From positions 22,537,107-22,601,106 of the forward strand of contig NC_084802.1 of NCBI RefSeq assembly GCF_963169125.1: DNA of 64,000 bases, written 5' to 3'. The notes beneath the pieces are model-generated. The model was given only the letters and a program-made list of their open reading frames with translations, had not been told where the DNA came from and did not search any database. This document shows positions 30,828-42,168 of this stretch, piece after piece. How positions within the stretch are numbered: position 1 is the stretch's first letter; each line of letters opens with the position of its first letter. Position numbers and translations under genes: made by a program. Source of the DNA: Humulus lupulus (Eukaryota > Streptophyta > Magnoliopsida > Rosales > Cannabaceae).

Positions 30828-33424
30828 TTAAGGAGCTGGAGGATCCTGGGGAGGATTCTGGTCGACAGCTTCGTTGTTTGCACCCTCCATCCCGGCGACC
30901 AGCGAGATTTCAGGGGAAGCAGGGACCCTCGATCCTTCTTCTTCAGCCAGCTGAGCCACGCAGCAAGCCAGCTCAGCTTCCCTCGCATTCTCAGGAAGGT
31001 AGTCAAAATTGGCACCCTGATTGTGCTTCTACAAATTGTAGAAACATCTCAGGGTGGCATTTTTGTACCTCTCTAAGTTGGCAGTGTTGGTCTTCTCCAA
31101 GTCCTTAACTCGATCCTCCAAATCTCTGGTTTCTTGCCTGCTCGCGATCAAGTCTAGCTCGAGCTGCTTAGCCACTTTGTAGTTAGAGCGGTTGGACTCC
31201 TTGTATTGGTCCCTCTACTCGCGGGTTTTTTCCAGAGACTTCAGCTTCTCCTCCAACTCCTTAGCGAGTTGGGCCTTTTCTGCAGTCACTGCCGCCAGCT
31301 GATCAGTGTGTCTGGCCTCAACAGCTTTGAGTTCATCCTCGTGCCGTTGCTTCGAGGTCCTGGCCTGCTCGGTGACTGCACCCAGGCGGATGCGCCCGGC
31401 AGTAAGGGTTAGCATGGCCTGCAGTCATAACAAAAAATTAGATGAACAGTAAACTAACGAAGACCTGATTTCACAAAAGGAGATAACTTACACTAGTGAA
31501 CTCATTCAGGGCTCGGTTCAGGATTGGGTCAACACCCATCGTCTCCGTAGCCGCAGTTGCCTCTCGACAGCGTTCGTGCTTCGCGATTTTGGTGACCCTT
31601 TCCTTGATCAGCTTAAAGGCGCGACCAACCATCAGGTTCCCGGCTGAGGCAGGATCCTCCTGCTGAGGTTGGTCAGATGGGGGGTCGGGAGAAGGAGTCG
31701 ACCCGGCCACAGCAGATGGAGTCTGCTGCTCGCGGGGAGAAGACGGAGTCGAGGTGGCAGAGGGCCTATCCTCCAAAAGCCTGTGTTCCGGGCCTTCTTT
31801 GCCTGAGGCTCCTTGTTGCTCTCCCTAGTATGTCTCTTACTGGTTTACTTTTTTCTTGGAGGGGCAGCATCAACCTCTGGGGTGTTGTATAAATCGAACA
31901 CGTTGGTGGAGTCCATGCCTGAAAAACAAGAATTAAGTCAAACAGTGAGATAGCATGAATAGCCAAGCACATTACATCAGAAAAAGAAACAAAGAAGGAT
32001 TGCAAAGTCCAATACCCGAGCTATAATTACTAGTCACTACACTACAGACTCTACTAGTCTTACACTCATTCTTTGACACGAAGAAGTCTGGCCCTAAGTG
32101 TGGAGCATATTTAAAATTGTCGTCCCCGTCGAATAGATGACAGGGAATTGGCAAATTGTTTAAAAGCGAAATTACTATACCGTTGTCATCCAACGAGTCA
32201 TCAAAGAGGTCGACAAGCTCGGTGGCCTTCTGCTAAGGGGGCCGAGGGCCTCTCTGCTCGAGGAATGCTAGCAGGTTCCATGATCGTGACCCCAGTCGGT
32301 CTCCTCTGTGGAGGTGACGCTTGAGGTTGCTGCTCGGGTTCCTCTTCGGCGCGAGCACTCCCTGCTGAATGCCCCCTCGTATCCGATTGAGGGGACCAGA
32401 GGCCAGCCAACCTAAGGTTAGCCTTTGTAACCAGATTCTTGACACTCTTTTTAGCATCTGGCATGCTCGCTAAGAGTGTCGATCTCGACTCCATTCCCGG
32501 AGTTGGGTTTGGTCGCAGCCACGGGCCTGGAAGACATCAAAAGTTTAAGACAATGTGGAGGAAAACACTAAGTGAAGAAGTCAGCCAGCGATACGAAAGT
32601 TTTACCTCTTCGTGCGAAAGCCAGGTTGTCTACGACCAGGTCAGCCGTAAGGAAGTACTCTTGGTAGTACCTCCCCACGTTTGAGATATGGGTCATGTCA
32701 GTCAAGAAAGTGCACCCAGTTTCCTGATGACAAAGGTGGAAGAACCCTGTGCCTTCATGGTTGGGGTTAGATTTGAGGACGAACAGGTAGTTGACCTCAT
32801 GAGGCAATGGCACGGGCCATTTTTTCTGGCTATACAGGATATAGAGTGCAGCAAGCACCCTATATCCATTCAGGGTTATTTGAAAGGGGGCAACTCCAAA
32901 ATAGTTGGCCACCCCCTGAAAGAATGGGTGAAGAGGCAAAGTGGCCCCTGCCTCAATATGGAATCGCGACCAGGCGCTATAGGTGCCTCCAGGCAAATTA
33001 GCTCTTTGGTTTGGGTTGGGCTTGAGTAGGGTCACCCCTGGCAGACCGTATTTCCTTAAGTAGTTGATGATCATTCTGACCGTCACCCTACTTTCAGAGA
33101 CTACATGCCACTCGACATCCAGCTGAATAGCGTGTCGAGGGTGGGCATGTCTTTGGATGTTTGGGTCAGGAGCATTTTCGTCTCGACCACTGGTCGAGGG
33201 AGCATCAGCCGTAGCAGCAGGCTGATGGGAAGTGTCGGAGGTTTTTCTTTTCTGGGCTTGGTTTTGGTGCGAGCCATGTTTCGGGTCAAGACTGGGGAAG
33301 TGTTTGGATTAATACGAGAAAAGGGAATATCGGGTATCAATGTCGAGGGTTGTTCTTCGTCCTCGAGCAGTTGAGCTAGCAGATCCTCGTCGATGGGTCT
33401 TTCTCCTCCCCACGGGTCTTGCAT
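30828..33424 (-). pseudogene. Antisense spliced extra gene of Tat2 (Transposase_28-like, coiled coil)
   Basis: On the minus strand, ATG 33424 (MQDPWGGERP) or 33277 (MARTKTKPRK) leads into RVTVRMIINYLRKYGLPGVT and LPLHPFFQGVANYFGVAPFQ (about 32940-32880), similar to the 'putative gypsy-type transposon' (Transposase_28) family. Three introns with GT-AG ends keep frame: 32527-32605 (79 nt, phase 1), 31919-32015 (97 nt, phase 1) and 31419-31491 (73 nt, phase 0). The last exon is a strong coiled coil (about 31417-31090) followed by GANFDYLPENAREAEL and a stop at 30828-30830. Frameshifts near 33245 and 32237 and stops at 31215, about 31850 and about 31030 inactivate this copy. Function is unknown; related antisense ORFs are known in Tat elements. 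Confidence 0.78.
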
Positions 33425-34257
33425 ATAAACTACAAACAGACAAAGGATGAGATAAGATGCACAGCCTGGGAGCTTATGTTGAAAGTTAGAATAACGTTGC
33501 TCGTGTCTATCGACCAGCAGCATTCTAACTGAAACACTAAGTTTTATGCGAGCAGTTTGAAAAACAGATCAAAAAGTTAAAGTAAAAAGTTTTCTAAAAA
33601 AAGCTTTTTCAACTCCAAAGGGGCGAAAAAAACCCAAATTTTCAGCTAGCCTAAAAATCAAAAGATTTTTACTTCGATTTTACGCCCTAAACCCATGATC
33701 CTGACTATTAAACTGATTCCTAACTTTTACAGAGCAAAACTACACTACCCTATCAAGCATCAAACGGTATATACAAAATCTTCACAAATTTCTACCCAAG
33801 AACACAAAAAGTTTCAGAGCACAGAAGCAGCATGCATGGCATCTTAGAGGGTTAAACGTCAAAGAAAATTTACCTGAATGAAGATTGGAGATCCTGAAAA
33901 GGAGTAGCTTTGGGTTTGCAGGCGAAAGATCCTTAGCAAAGCGACTGAAAACTTTGAAGTTCTGGGCTCTGGAATATAGTTCTTGGCAAAAAGATGGCGT
34001 GTAAAGAGTTAAAAGAAGAATGTGGGGATTATTTATAGAAACTGAGGTGTGCCGAAAAGGGGTAATCATGAGTTACCTTTTTCAAGGAATGGGGGAGTGT
34101 AACAACCGTCAGAATGGTTTCTTGAAAACTGAGAAGGCATGATTGGACATGATTAGGTCACAGTTTTCAAGAACGCACGAGAGCTCTGACAGATTTCGTG
34201 GGGCATACGAAAAGTTAGTTTCTTAAGTTTACTTATTGCTGGTCGCAATAAATAAAC

Positions 34258-34268
34258 TTGGGGGGAAA
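34258..34268 (+). other. Polypurine tract, Tat2
   Basis: TTGGGGGGAAA lies directly before TGTTTATCC at 34269. It shows that Tat2 runs on the + strand although its extra gene runs on the minus strand. Confidence 0.85.
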
Positions 34269-34842
34269 TGTTTATCCATAAATCAGCTGTTGATGACGTG
34301 GCAAGGATTTTCGACACGTGGCGGACACGTAGCAGAGATACGGCTCGCCTATCGACCATCATTATTTCCACAAGAAGAGATCAAGTTTTATATACGACCA
34401 GCTTGGTCATATATTTCGTTCATTTATGTAAAGATCTATATAGTTGTGATGATATCCGAGAATATCTCTTCATTGTGACCTCCAGATCCGATCATTAAGG
34501 ATAGATATTATTTCCTAATTCATGTAACTTTTCCTGAGCCTATAAATATACAAGAAATAGCTCAAGGAAGGGGATCGATCTTTTTCTTTCGGAATTATAC
34601 TACTATTATCCATCATTGTATTGCTTTCTTCTTCTAAGGTCTGTGAAACTCAGGAACCCTAGTTCTTTGATCACACCTTTGGAGCTCAATATTATTAATA
34701 GTATTAAGTGGACGTAGGTCATTACCAATCACTGGGGCCGAACCACTATAAATCTCTGTGTTCTTTATCTTTCCATTAGATTATTTTCAAGCTCTATATC
34801 ATTTTCTAGACTCCATGTCGTTGACCAAAATCAGGGTCAACA
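34269..34842 (+). repeat. Tat2 3' LTR (574 bp)
   Basis: It starts TGTTTATCCATAAATCAG, identical but for few bases to 26666-26728, and ends GGGTCAACA. It has a TATA box (CCTATAAATATA, about 34540) and, near the start, TGACGTGG and CGACACGTGGC, bZIP-type ACGT cores. Confidence 0.88.
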
Positions 34843-35018
34843 ATACTGAAAATGATGCATTGAAGTATTATTTCTTCTACTTATGTTTAAATTTATTATT
34901 AGACATATATTATCTCATTATATCATCTTTGATAAAACATGATATTTTCTATAAATTTATTTGAAAATAATAAATTATTAAAGAACTAATATTTTTAAAG
35001 ACTGGTGTTGGTTTGCAG
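34843..35018. other. AT-rich flank after Tat2
   Basis: The short stretch begins with the ATACT target copy and ends with GTTTGCAG, the duplication of the next element. No gene is seen. Confidence 0.5.
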
Positions 35019-35492
35019 TAGGGGTGCACACGGGTCAGATTTTTGGGTTTTGGGTGCATCAGGTTCGGGTTTTGCGGGTTTCAGGTGGAGAAAAACTGTA
35101 CCAAAACCGATCCGAAAAATTCAGGTTTTTGTGAGGTTTTGGGTTTCAGGTTTGTTCGGGTCGGGTTTCGGGTTGGGCTGGGCTTATTGGGTTTTGGGCC
35201 GAAAAGCCAAATTTTACAAAAATACCATTTTTTTACACTTTTTTTCAAAAATACCATTTTTTTCTTCAGATTTTGGGTTTGATTTCTGGTTGGGCTGGGC
35301 CTATTAGGTTTTGGGGCGAAAATCCAAATTTTGTAAAAATACCTTTTTTTTCAAAAATATAATTTTTTACGCTTTTTTTCAAAAATACCATTTTTTCAGA
35401 TTTCGAGTTTGAACCCGAACCCGAATTCGACGGGTTTTCCCAAAAAACGGGTTTTCGGGTTGCGGGTTTTTCGGGTCAAATGTTCACTCCTA
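35019..35492. mobile_element. hAT-like non-autonomous element 4 (474 bp), TTCGGGTTTTGGG-rich
   Basis: Flanked by GTTTGCAG (35011-35018) and GTTTGGAG (35493-35500), an 8-bp duplication with one mismatch. Ends are TAGGGGTGCACA and TGTTCACTCCTA. Both subterminal zones are dense in TTCGGGTTTTGGGTTT-like words. The centre has repeated AAAAATACCATTTTTT segments. Confidence 0.88.
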
Positions 35493-35547
35493 GTTTGGAG
35501 GGTCAATCGTCATTCCAGGAAGCAGCCATAGTGGTGTGGGGTGTTAC

Positions 35548-36474
35548 AGTTTTACTAATGACTCTCTAGTGCAGAAATTTGTGAAACAAATGCAGGAAGA
35601 GTTTGAGATGAGCATGGTGGGAGAGCTTAATTTTTTCTTAGGGCTCCAAGTTAAGCAGTTAGATGAGGGAATTTTCATTTCAAAAAGCAAGTATTCCAGA
35701 AATTTGGTGAAGAGATTTGGGCTCGATGCATCTAAACCTACTAAAACTCCCTTGGGAACCACTGTCAAACTATCTAAAGATGAGAATGGGAGGAAAGTCG
35801 ATCCAACTCTTTACAGTAGTATGATTGGGAGTCTTCTATACTTGATTACTAGTCGTCCAGACATCAGTTACAGTGTTGGAGTGTGTGCTCGCTTCCAAGG
35901 GAACCCCATCATGTGACTGTTGTAAAAAGAATTATCCGCTGTATCAATAACGCTCTTGATTTAGGCATTTGGTACTCCAAAGAAAAAAACTCTAACCTTG
36001 TGTGTTATAGTGATGCAGATTGGGCAAGAAACATAGATGACTGCAAAAGTACAAGTGGTGGTTGTTTTTACTTAGGAAACAATTTGGTTTCCTAGCATAG
36101 TAAAAAACAAAACTCCATCTCATTTTCAACAGCCGAAGCTGAGTACATAGCTACTGGAAGTTGTTGTACTCAACTTTTGTAGATGAAACAAATGCTGGTT
36201 GATTATGGGTTTGATCTTAAAACTTTAACCATTTTTTGTGATAATACAAGTGTTATTAACATCTCCAAAAATCCTATTCAGCACTCTCGTACCAAACATA
36301 TTGACATTCGTCATCATTTTATCAAGGAACTTGTTGAAAACAAAACTATAATTTTAGAATATGTTGAGACTAACAAACAAATTGCAGATAATTTTACTAA
36401 AGCTTTAGACAAAGTCAAATTTGATTCCGTCAAGAAATCCTTGGGGTTTTTTTTATTTGAAATTTTCAATAATT
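35548..36474 (+). pseudogene. SIRE/Maximus-like Copia RT end and RNase H fragment (Copia2)
   Basis: The reading opens inside RT (FTNDSLVQKFVKQMQEEFEM, about 35552-35611), then GELNFFLGLQVKQL, SMIGSLLYLITSRPDISYSV (about 35819-35878) and the RNase H parts SDADWARNIDDCKSTSGGCF (about 36012-36068), FSTAEAEYIATGSCC and HSRTKHIDIRHHFIKELVE. It ends ADNFTKALDKVKF...FNN with TGA at 36474. It has a frameshift near 35915 and stops near 36094 and 36181. The wording of these motifs fits the SIRE/Maximus lineage. gag, protease, integrase and the 5' LTR are absent. Confidence 0.88.
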
Positions 36475-36476
36475 GA

Positions 36477-37544
36477 TTGTCTTTCCTTGCATATGTGATT
36501 GTGTAAATCTCTTGTCTTGTTTGGAAGAAATTTGTTGACCATAGTTTTTCAATTTTTGGAAAAATGATCGTTATAATTCTTATACTTTATGAGGAATAAA
36601 AACCATATTTGAAAAATTATAGACCCTCAAATTTATATTTGATCAAATCATTATGTTTGTTTTATTATGAACATTCCTTAATCCAGTTTCTTTTTCAGGC
36701 TTCATTCTGGAAAAGAGCAACCTATACTGATGTGTGAAAGTCGATACTGAGTAAGTTTGTACCTGGTAATTAGCAATTATATTTAAGGATACTCTACCAG
36801 TGTAAAGGCTACCATTAGTATAAGTGTTATAGCCTCCATTATGGGTACAATTTGAAAAAGGCTACAATTGTCGAACATGAGCAATGACCCTAGCTTTAAA
36901 AGGCCAAAAAGAAACGCCAAATTGAATACACATGCACACACAAATGTCTGTTGACTAGACTGTGTAAGAATGTTGTAAGACTCATACACATAATGAATTG
37001 ATTAAAAAAAATTTTGTGATTAGTACATTCTTTTTCGAATTATGGTTATCATTATCACTTAGTATTTTAGTTATAATTCATTTTTCTAATTTTTGAAGAA
37101 AAGGGTTATCTTGTATCTCTTGAACATGACTTAGCATTTACATGAACACATATGGTATGACAATTTAATCTTTTATTTTCGGCAATTTTTTTTATAATAA
37201 AATATATTTTTTTACTGAGTACTAAAGACAAATCAAATTTTAAAAAAAAAAAATGCAATTTTTTTTATCTTATTATATTCAAAATCATGTAAAAGTTTCT
37301 TATTTTGAGGTGTGAAAGAATATTTTTTTTTAAAAAAAAAAAGAGATATTCTGACATTTATCACACTAAATTCGATTACCCATTTTTTTGGTTATCCATT
37401 TTCGAACTTGCCTCATTTGTTCATCGAATTCTATATATATTCGGGTTCCCTTTGGCTCTTTGGTTCTAAGTGTTCTTGTTTCTCTTTCCCACTCGCTTGT
37501 GCCCAAGGTTCTAGTTTTTTGTTGTTCTTTGCCTTTCAACAGCC
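36477..37544 (+). other. Copia2 spacer between pol and envelope-like ORF
   Basis: Non-coding, AT-rich, with poly-A/T runs at 37190-37340. SIRE elements typically have such a spacer before their envelope-like ORF. No splice acceptor can be fixed with confidence. Confidence 0.6.
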
Positions 37545-39339
37545 ATGAAGACCCGAGGCCGTGGTTCCACCTCCAAACATGTGAAGTCTCAGAAGGAGAT
37601 AGTTCCTGACACGATTCCCTCAGCCACTCCTCCCATTTCAGCATCAATCCCACCTGTTACTGCCTCATCATTCTCAGCTGCCTTAGCTCCTACGGGTCGT
37701 CGACCCAAAACCACAACAAGGAAGAAGGTCCTTGCTCTTCCAGGGCTTAAGGGATCTCTTTGGTTGGGGCCACTAGTAAAGTAGTGACCTTTTCCGACCT
37801 CGATGAGCAACAAAACCGAGCCTCGGCAATTCCACTCGCCTCACCCGAAGGTCCTGCCAAACTCAAGAAATGCCTTGACCTCAAGTCCTACACAGTCTGT
37901 CTCCACCGAAGTCGAGACCGATCCATCTGCTCATGACTCTAAGTCGAAATTATTCCCCTGATGTGATGATACCCAAGGCAAAGGGCAAGCGCAAACCCAA
38001 AGCCGCTGGGACAAAGAAAACCAAGAAGACCAAAGTGGCTCCAGCAAAAGGTACTAGCTCCATCTCTGATTCCACTTCTTTATCCAAATTCAAAACGAAG
38101 GCAAAAATCAATCCTCCTCCTTGCACCTCCTCGGAGGATGTCTCTCCTAAAATGGAAGACTCGTTGCCTGGGCTAGACCTCTCTCTGACCGATTCCTGAA
38201 GAACCATATAGAGAATCTCTTCATGAAGATTTGGAGGAGGAGACTGAATTTGAAGAAGACCCATCAGAAACCACTCATGTTGCCTCTGACCCGAAGGGCA
38301 AGACACCATTGACTTTTCCCGAATTGTCTACCAAAAGCACCATACACAAAGGTGCTCCAGTCCGTTCTTTAGGTTCCTATTTCAAAGCTCATCTCTTACT
38401 TTCTGTTTAAATTGTAATGAGAAAAATATGCAATTTTATGAGCATCGTCACTTCATTAGTGAAAAAATTTTATTTTTTGCTCCTCATCGTGTTTTAGGGT
38501 TTTGCTTACTTTTGAATAAAGGGGTTGGTTACGTTCTTTGTCTGGCTTTGATGAGTTTGTGCCTCGGATAGTTAAGGAATTTTATGCAAACCTGAATGAT
38601 GAGTTGTTAGATTAGAATTCCTTTATGTTTCATAAGGTTTATGTTTGAGGTCATTGGTATAAGTTTAGTCCTACCGAAATTGATAAGGTATTAAATCTAT
38701 TTCTTGTGGAGATTGATGATTCCATTGAGTTTGCAAATGATCGAGTTTTGTCTAAATTAGTTGGCCAAGCTATGGTGTGGGAACCGAGTGCATCTCTCCA
38801 TGTATTGGACCTTACTACTATGGTGCACTTTTTAAGTTTTCCACATTCAATTGGCTTCCCACCACTCACTCCTCGATCATCACTCAAGATATGGCCTCTC
38901 TATTGTTCAAAATTGGGATTGGTGTCACTGTCGATCTTGCTGCTTCTATTTTTGATCAAATAGTGTCTTGAGTGGTGCCAAACGCAAGGGTCAACACTTG
39001 ATGTTTCCACAAGTCATTTACAAACCGTTGGACTCTCAACGTCCTTTGAATAAGTCACACAAGACCTTGATTCCTCCTTTGGTTGGTCCTACCTACACTG
39101 TCAAAGATATCAAAGATGACAAGGCTCCTACCACAACTTGAAAGGTCAAGGACATTAATTTGGTTGGTTCTGGGTCTGGAGATGTCGAGCCTGACTCTCC
39201 TGCTATTCCGACTGCTCTCGCTTCTGTCTAGACAGGTATTGCAAGTCTCTCTGAGCGGTTCACTGCCATAGAGGATACTCAACGCCAAATTCTGGCTTCT
39301 TTGGCCATCATCAATCCATCTACCACTCCAGCTCCATGA
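37545..39339 (+). pseudogene. SIRE envelope-like ORF with plant-transposon-protein domain, degraded
   Basis: ATG 37545 (MKTRGRGSTSKHVK) opens a Pro/Thr/Ser-rich region, followed after a frame change by a Lys-rich stretch (KAKGKRKPKAAGTKKTKKTK, about 37975-38034). A conserved core follows: FDEFVPRIVKEFYANL (about 38548-38595), KVYV-stop-GHWYKFSPTEIDKVLNL, and the NWLPTTHSSIITQDMASLLF region (about 38851-38910). That core matches the 'putative plant transposon protein' domain common in the third ORF of SIRE-type elements. The TGA at 39337 ends it. At least three frame changes and several stops make it non-functional. Similarity to viral envelope proteins is only positional. Confidence 0.75.
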
Positions 39340-40809
39340 CAGTTACAGTTCCTCTCCATCTATTTTTATTTGCTTTCAATAAATGTAAAAGAACACTAAT
39401 TGGGTTTTTCTTTTGGTTTCATTTCCTTTGTTCTTTGATATTTTCTTAGACAATGAGGGGATAGAGAGTACTCTATTTTTGTTTTTTTTTTGTCCTACGA
39501 TTGTTCATTGCTTTAGTTATGTGCTTTGGTTATTTTTGGCAGAGGGAGTGTAACGACCTCCTTTCTTAACATACATATATAGTGTAAAAACAAAGTTTAA
39601 CCTGAATACGACAATAATGAAATTTTGAATTTACAAAAAACTTTATTAAACAATACATAAACTAATGTTCATAACTTCAAACCATACAATACCCACAAAC
39701 TAAATAAAAACTTTATCTTACATACAAATCTTAATACTTTTATAAATAATTTTCGTGGCGTTACTACACCTTAACGTAGAATTAGAGATGTACCAAACCG
39801 ATAAATTTAAAAGTTTTATGTAAATTACAACGTTCATGAAATACTTTTAAAGCTTTATGTAAATTATAAAGTTCACAAAATACTTTTTATGAAATATAAA
39901 TAAAAAATCAAGTTTCTTGTTTATTTATAAAATAGCATAGCAGAACTCCACTCCCTTCAGGTCAACCCCATATGTACAGTCATGTTGGCTCCACGTATAC
40001 TCATCAACGATTTATATTTGGGGCCTCTTACCTACAATACAAAACATTATCTGATGAGCTATGACTCAGTAAGCAGAATAGTTACCTCATATGCATTAAA
40101 ATAAACGTGCAACATGTTATGTATTTTCTTTCTTTCACTTTCCTTTCTTTTGGGCCCTAGAGGATGTTGGTGCTGGCATTACATAGGGAATCACATTCCC
40201 ACCTGAACATGAACATGATAATAGGGAATTTCTCCCTCATAAACATTCATTATATAGGGAAGTACATCTCCCTCCTTACATTTTTGGGACGTAGGTCTCC
40301 CAAGCAACACCTCTACTTTAACACTTTCAATAACTTGTTTGTGAACATTAAGCGTGCTTATGCATAATAACATGGCAGGATAACATATAAAGCATATAAA
40401 TGCACATAAGACACATAAAAGACTTGTATTGTAGATGAGGATTCTACTTACCTTGCGTCTTGATAAAACAACCGAAATTGTTAGCTTCCTGATAAAAACA
40501 CAAACTATTAACTTACATAAAATCTACATGATGTAATTTTAGTTTATAATTGTTGTTATTCTATTTTTCTTATTTTATTGTTTATTTTATGTCCAGGCGT
40601 ATGGTTATACTATAATTGTCCATGGCAAGATCTCGGTCTAAAAGTCGTGATCATGGTCGTGGTCATACGGAAATGTCCAGGTCATAGTATCAGTCCATAA
40701 TAATAGGGAATAAGGTCATATAATAAAAGTCCATAATAGTCCAAAGTGTGACCATAGCCTATATAAGTTTAGTATTATAAAGATACATAAAAAATAGTTT
40801 ATATTTCAA

Positions 40810-41070
40810 TTTTGGCATTGTTAGTTATGACGACATGGTAACATAATCTATATATAAATTTTGGCATTTTAATGACATGGTAACATAATCTATATATATA
40901 AATTTTGGCATTATAACGACATAGTAAAATAATCTATTTATAAATTTTGGCATTATAACAGCATAGTAAAATAATCTATATATAAATTTTGGCATTATAA
41001 CGGCATAGTAAAATAATCTGTATATAAATTTTGGCATTATGACAGCATAGTAAAATAATCTGTATATATA
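40810..41070. repeat. 42-bp minisatellite, six copies
   Basis: Each unit starts TTTTGGCATTATAACRGCAT and ends AATCTRTATATAAA. The last four units are exactly 42 bp and nearly identical, while the first two vary in length. It lies inside the solo LTR. Confidence 0.92.
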
Positions 41071-41672
41071 TAATAACTAAATAACTGAAATGAAAGGCTC
41101 GGGAAAGAGTTTACCTAAAAGGTTTTTCGTAGGCTAGCGTTACGGACGGAACTTCGTCTAGATCTTCGAGGTTTAGAACTTTAGAAGGGTGTTAAGAAGA
41201 TTTTTGGGTAGAGTAAGAGAAAGAAAATTAGGTTTTGTGATTCAAAATGAGTTTTGGAAGGGCTATTTATAGGAAAAACTTGGGATACTATGCTAATAAA
41301 ATATTTAAAATATCAAGCATAGTGGAATAACAAAATATTCAAAATATTAAGCATGGTGGTTTGCTAAAGTCATCATTGTATCACTACTGCATCATCATAT
41401 GGGAACCATGGGGTGGACCCCGCTGTGGGACCCATGTGGACCCTACTGTGGGACCCACTATGAATAGTACCCGGTGAATAGTAAAAAAAATGAAAATTTC
41501 TCAATCTTCTTATATTACTTAATCCAACATTTTTTACTCGCAAATTTTTCTGAAAAAATTTCTCTAACATCCATAAATTATTTATTCTCATGTGTTAGTT
41601 ACTTCAACAACCTAGAATTGTTAAAATCCCACAATAGAATACAACTATATCCCCAATGGTCAGGTTATTGTT

Positions 41673-41732
41673 TCCAACGGTCAGATCACTATTCACCAAC
41701 GGTCATAACGGCTAGTTTTTGTCCTATAAATA
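41673..41732 (+). promoter_or_regulatory. Candidate promoter: AACGG repeats and TATA box
   Basis: TCCAACGGTCA (41673-41683), ACCAACGGTCA (41695-41705) and TAACGGCTA (41706-41714) are followed by TATAAATA at 41725. The first fits the plant mitosis-specific activator consensus (YCYAACGGYYA, bound by three-repeat MYB proteins). It could equally be the promoter of a small LTR element. Confidence 0.5.
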
Positions 41733-41805
41733 CTTGTTCCTTCAACCATTTACTTGCACAACTTCTTCATCTCTTAACCTTCTAGATAAAATTCATCATC
41801 AAATC

Positions 41806-41961
41806 ATGAATTTCTCTTTATTGTTCATAACTTTAGTGATTGTTTGCTTGTATTTAGCATCATTCTATGTGTATTATACTAATGAAATGCCCATGAATAT
41901 TATAGTTGCGTATTCATTAGTTATTCTTCCACTTTACTTAATAGCTCTAGCATTCGATTAA
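41806..41961 (+). CDS. Candidate 51-residue membrane microprotein
   Basis: ATG 41806 to TAA 41961 encodes 51 residues made of two hydrophobic segments (residues 4-24, SLLFITLVIVCLYLASFYVYY, shortened at both ends here, and about 31-50, IIVAYSLVILPLYLIALAF), with a short polar link. I recognise no family. The ORF sits about 75 bp downstream of a TATA box with AACGG motifs and is followed by AATAAAA at 41984. The spacing suits a small transcription unit. Against it: it lies within what looks like an antisense solo LTR, and a hydrophobic ORF is easily produced by T-rich DNA. Confidence 0.3.
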   Translation: MNFSLLFITLVIVCLYLASFYVYYTNEMPMNIIVAYSLVILPLYLIALAFD

Positions 41962-42168
41962 CATTGTAATGCACCCAAAAGTATGAATAAAAACATATTA
42001 TCTTATTTTTCATAATTGTTATAATGCATTTGTAGAAAGAAGTGGGAGTTACAGGAAGTCATTTCGAGACTCTTTTCACTATTTGTGGATTTAAACACTA
42101 ACTTGTTTTATGCAGAGTCTTTTAAAAAAATAGATATGTCTTGTCTATAAAATTGTCAAAGGAGGAGA

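Larger units (their letters stand above)
26666..34842 (+). mobile_element. Tat2: Tat-lineage Ty3/Gypsy element, internally deleted, hosting Gypsy2
   Basis: It starts with TGTTTATCCATAAATC at 26666. The same sequence opens the 3' LTR at 34269, which ends GGGTCAACA at 34842. Flanking pentamers are AGACT (26661-26665) and ATACT (34843-34847), a target duplication with one mismatch. Inside, only the 5' 63 bp of the first LTR, the last 44 codons of pol, a 3' region with an antisense gene, and the 3' LTR remain. Gypsy2 fills 26729-30022. Confidence 0.8.
39549..42053 (-). mobile_element. Probable solo LTR (2505 bp), Tekay-like, antisense, inside Copia2 3' region
   Basis: It starts TGTAACGACC and ends GGAGTTACA on the + strand; flanking pentamers are GGGAG (39544-39548) and GGAAG (42054-42058), one mismatch. 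Its length equals those of the other Tekay-like LTRs, and in reverse complement it has the TGTACATATGG...TTGACC landmark (about 39985-39955). The right end is less certain, because 41600-41990 could be a separate small element or gene. Confidence 0.6.

Noticed and set aside
35525..35547. GGGGTGTTACA as the end of another Tekay-like LTR
   Set aside because: Too short; no LTR body can be traced upstream past the hAT-like element.
40825..41037. Repetitive minus-strand ORF with a 14-residue period
   Set aside because: It is a by-product of the 42-bp minisatellite inside an LTR; no gene signals.
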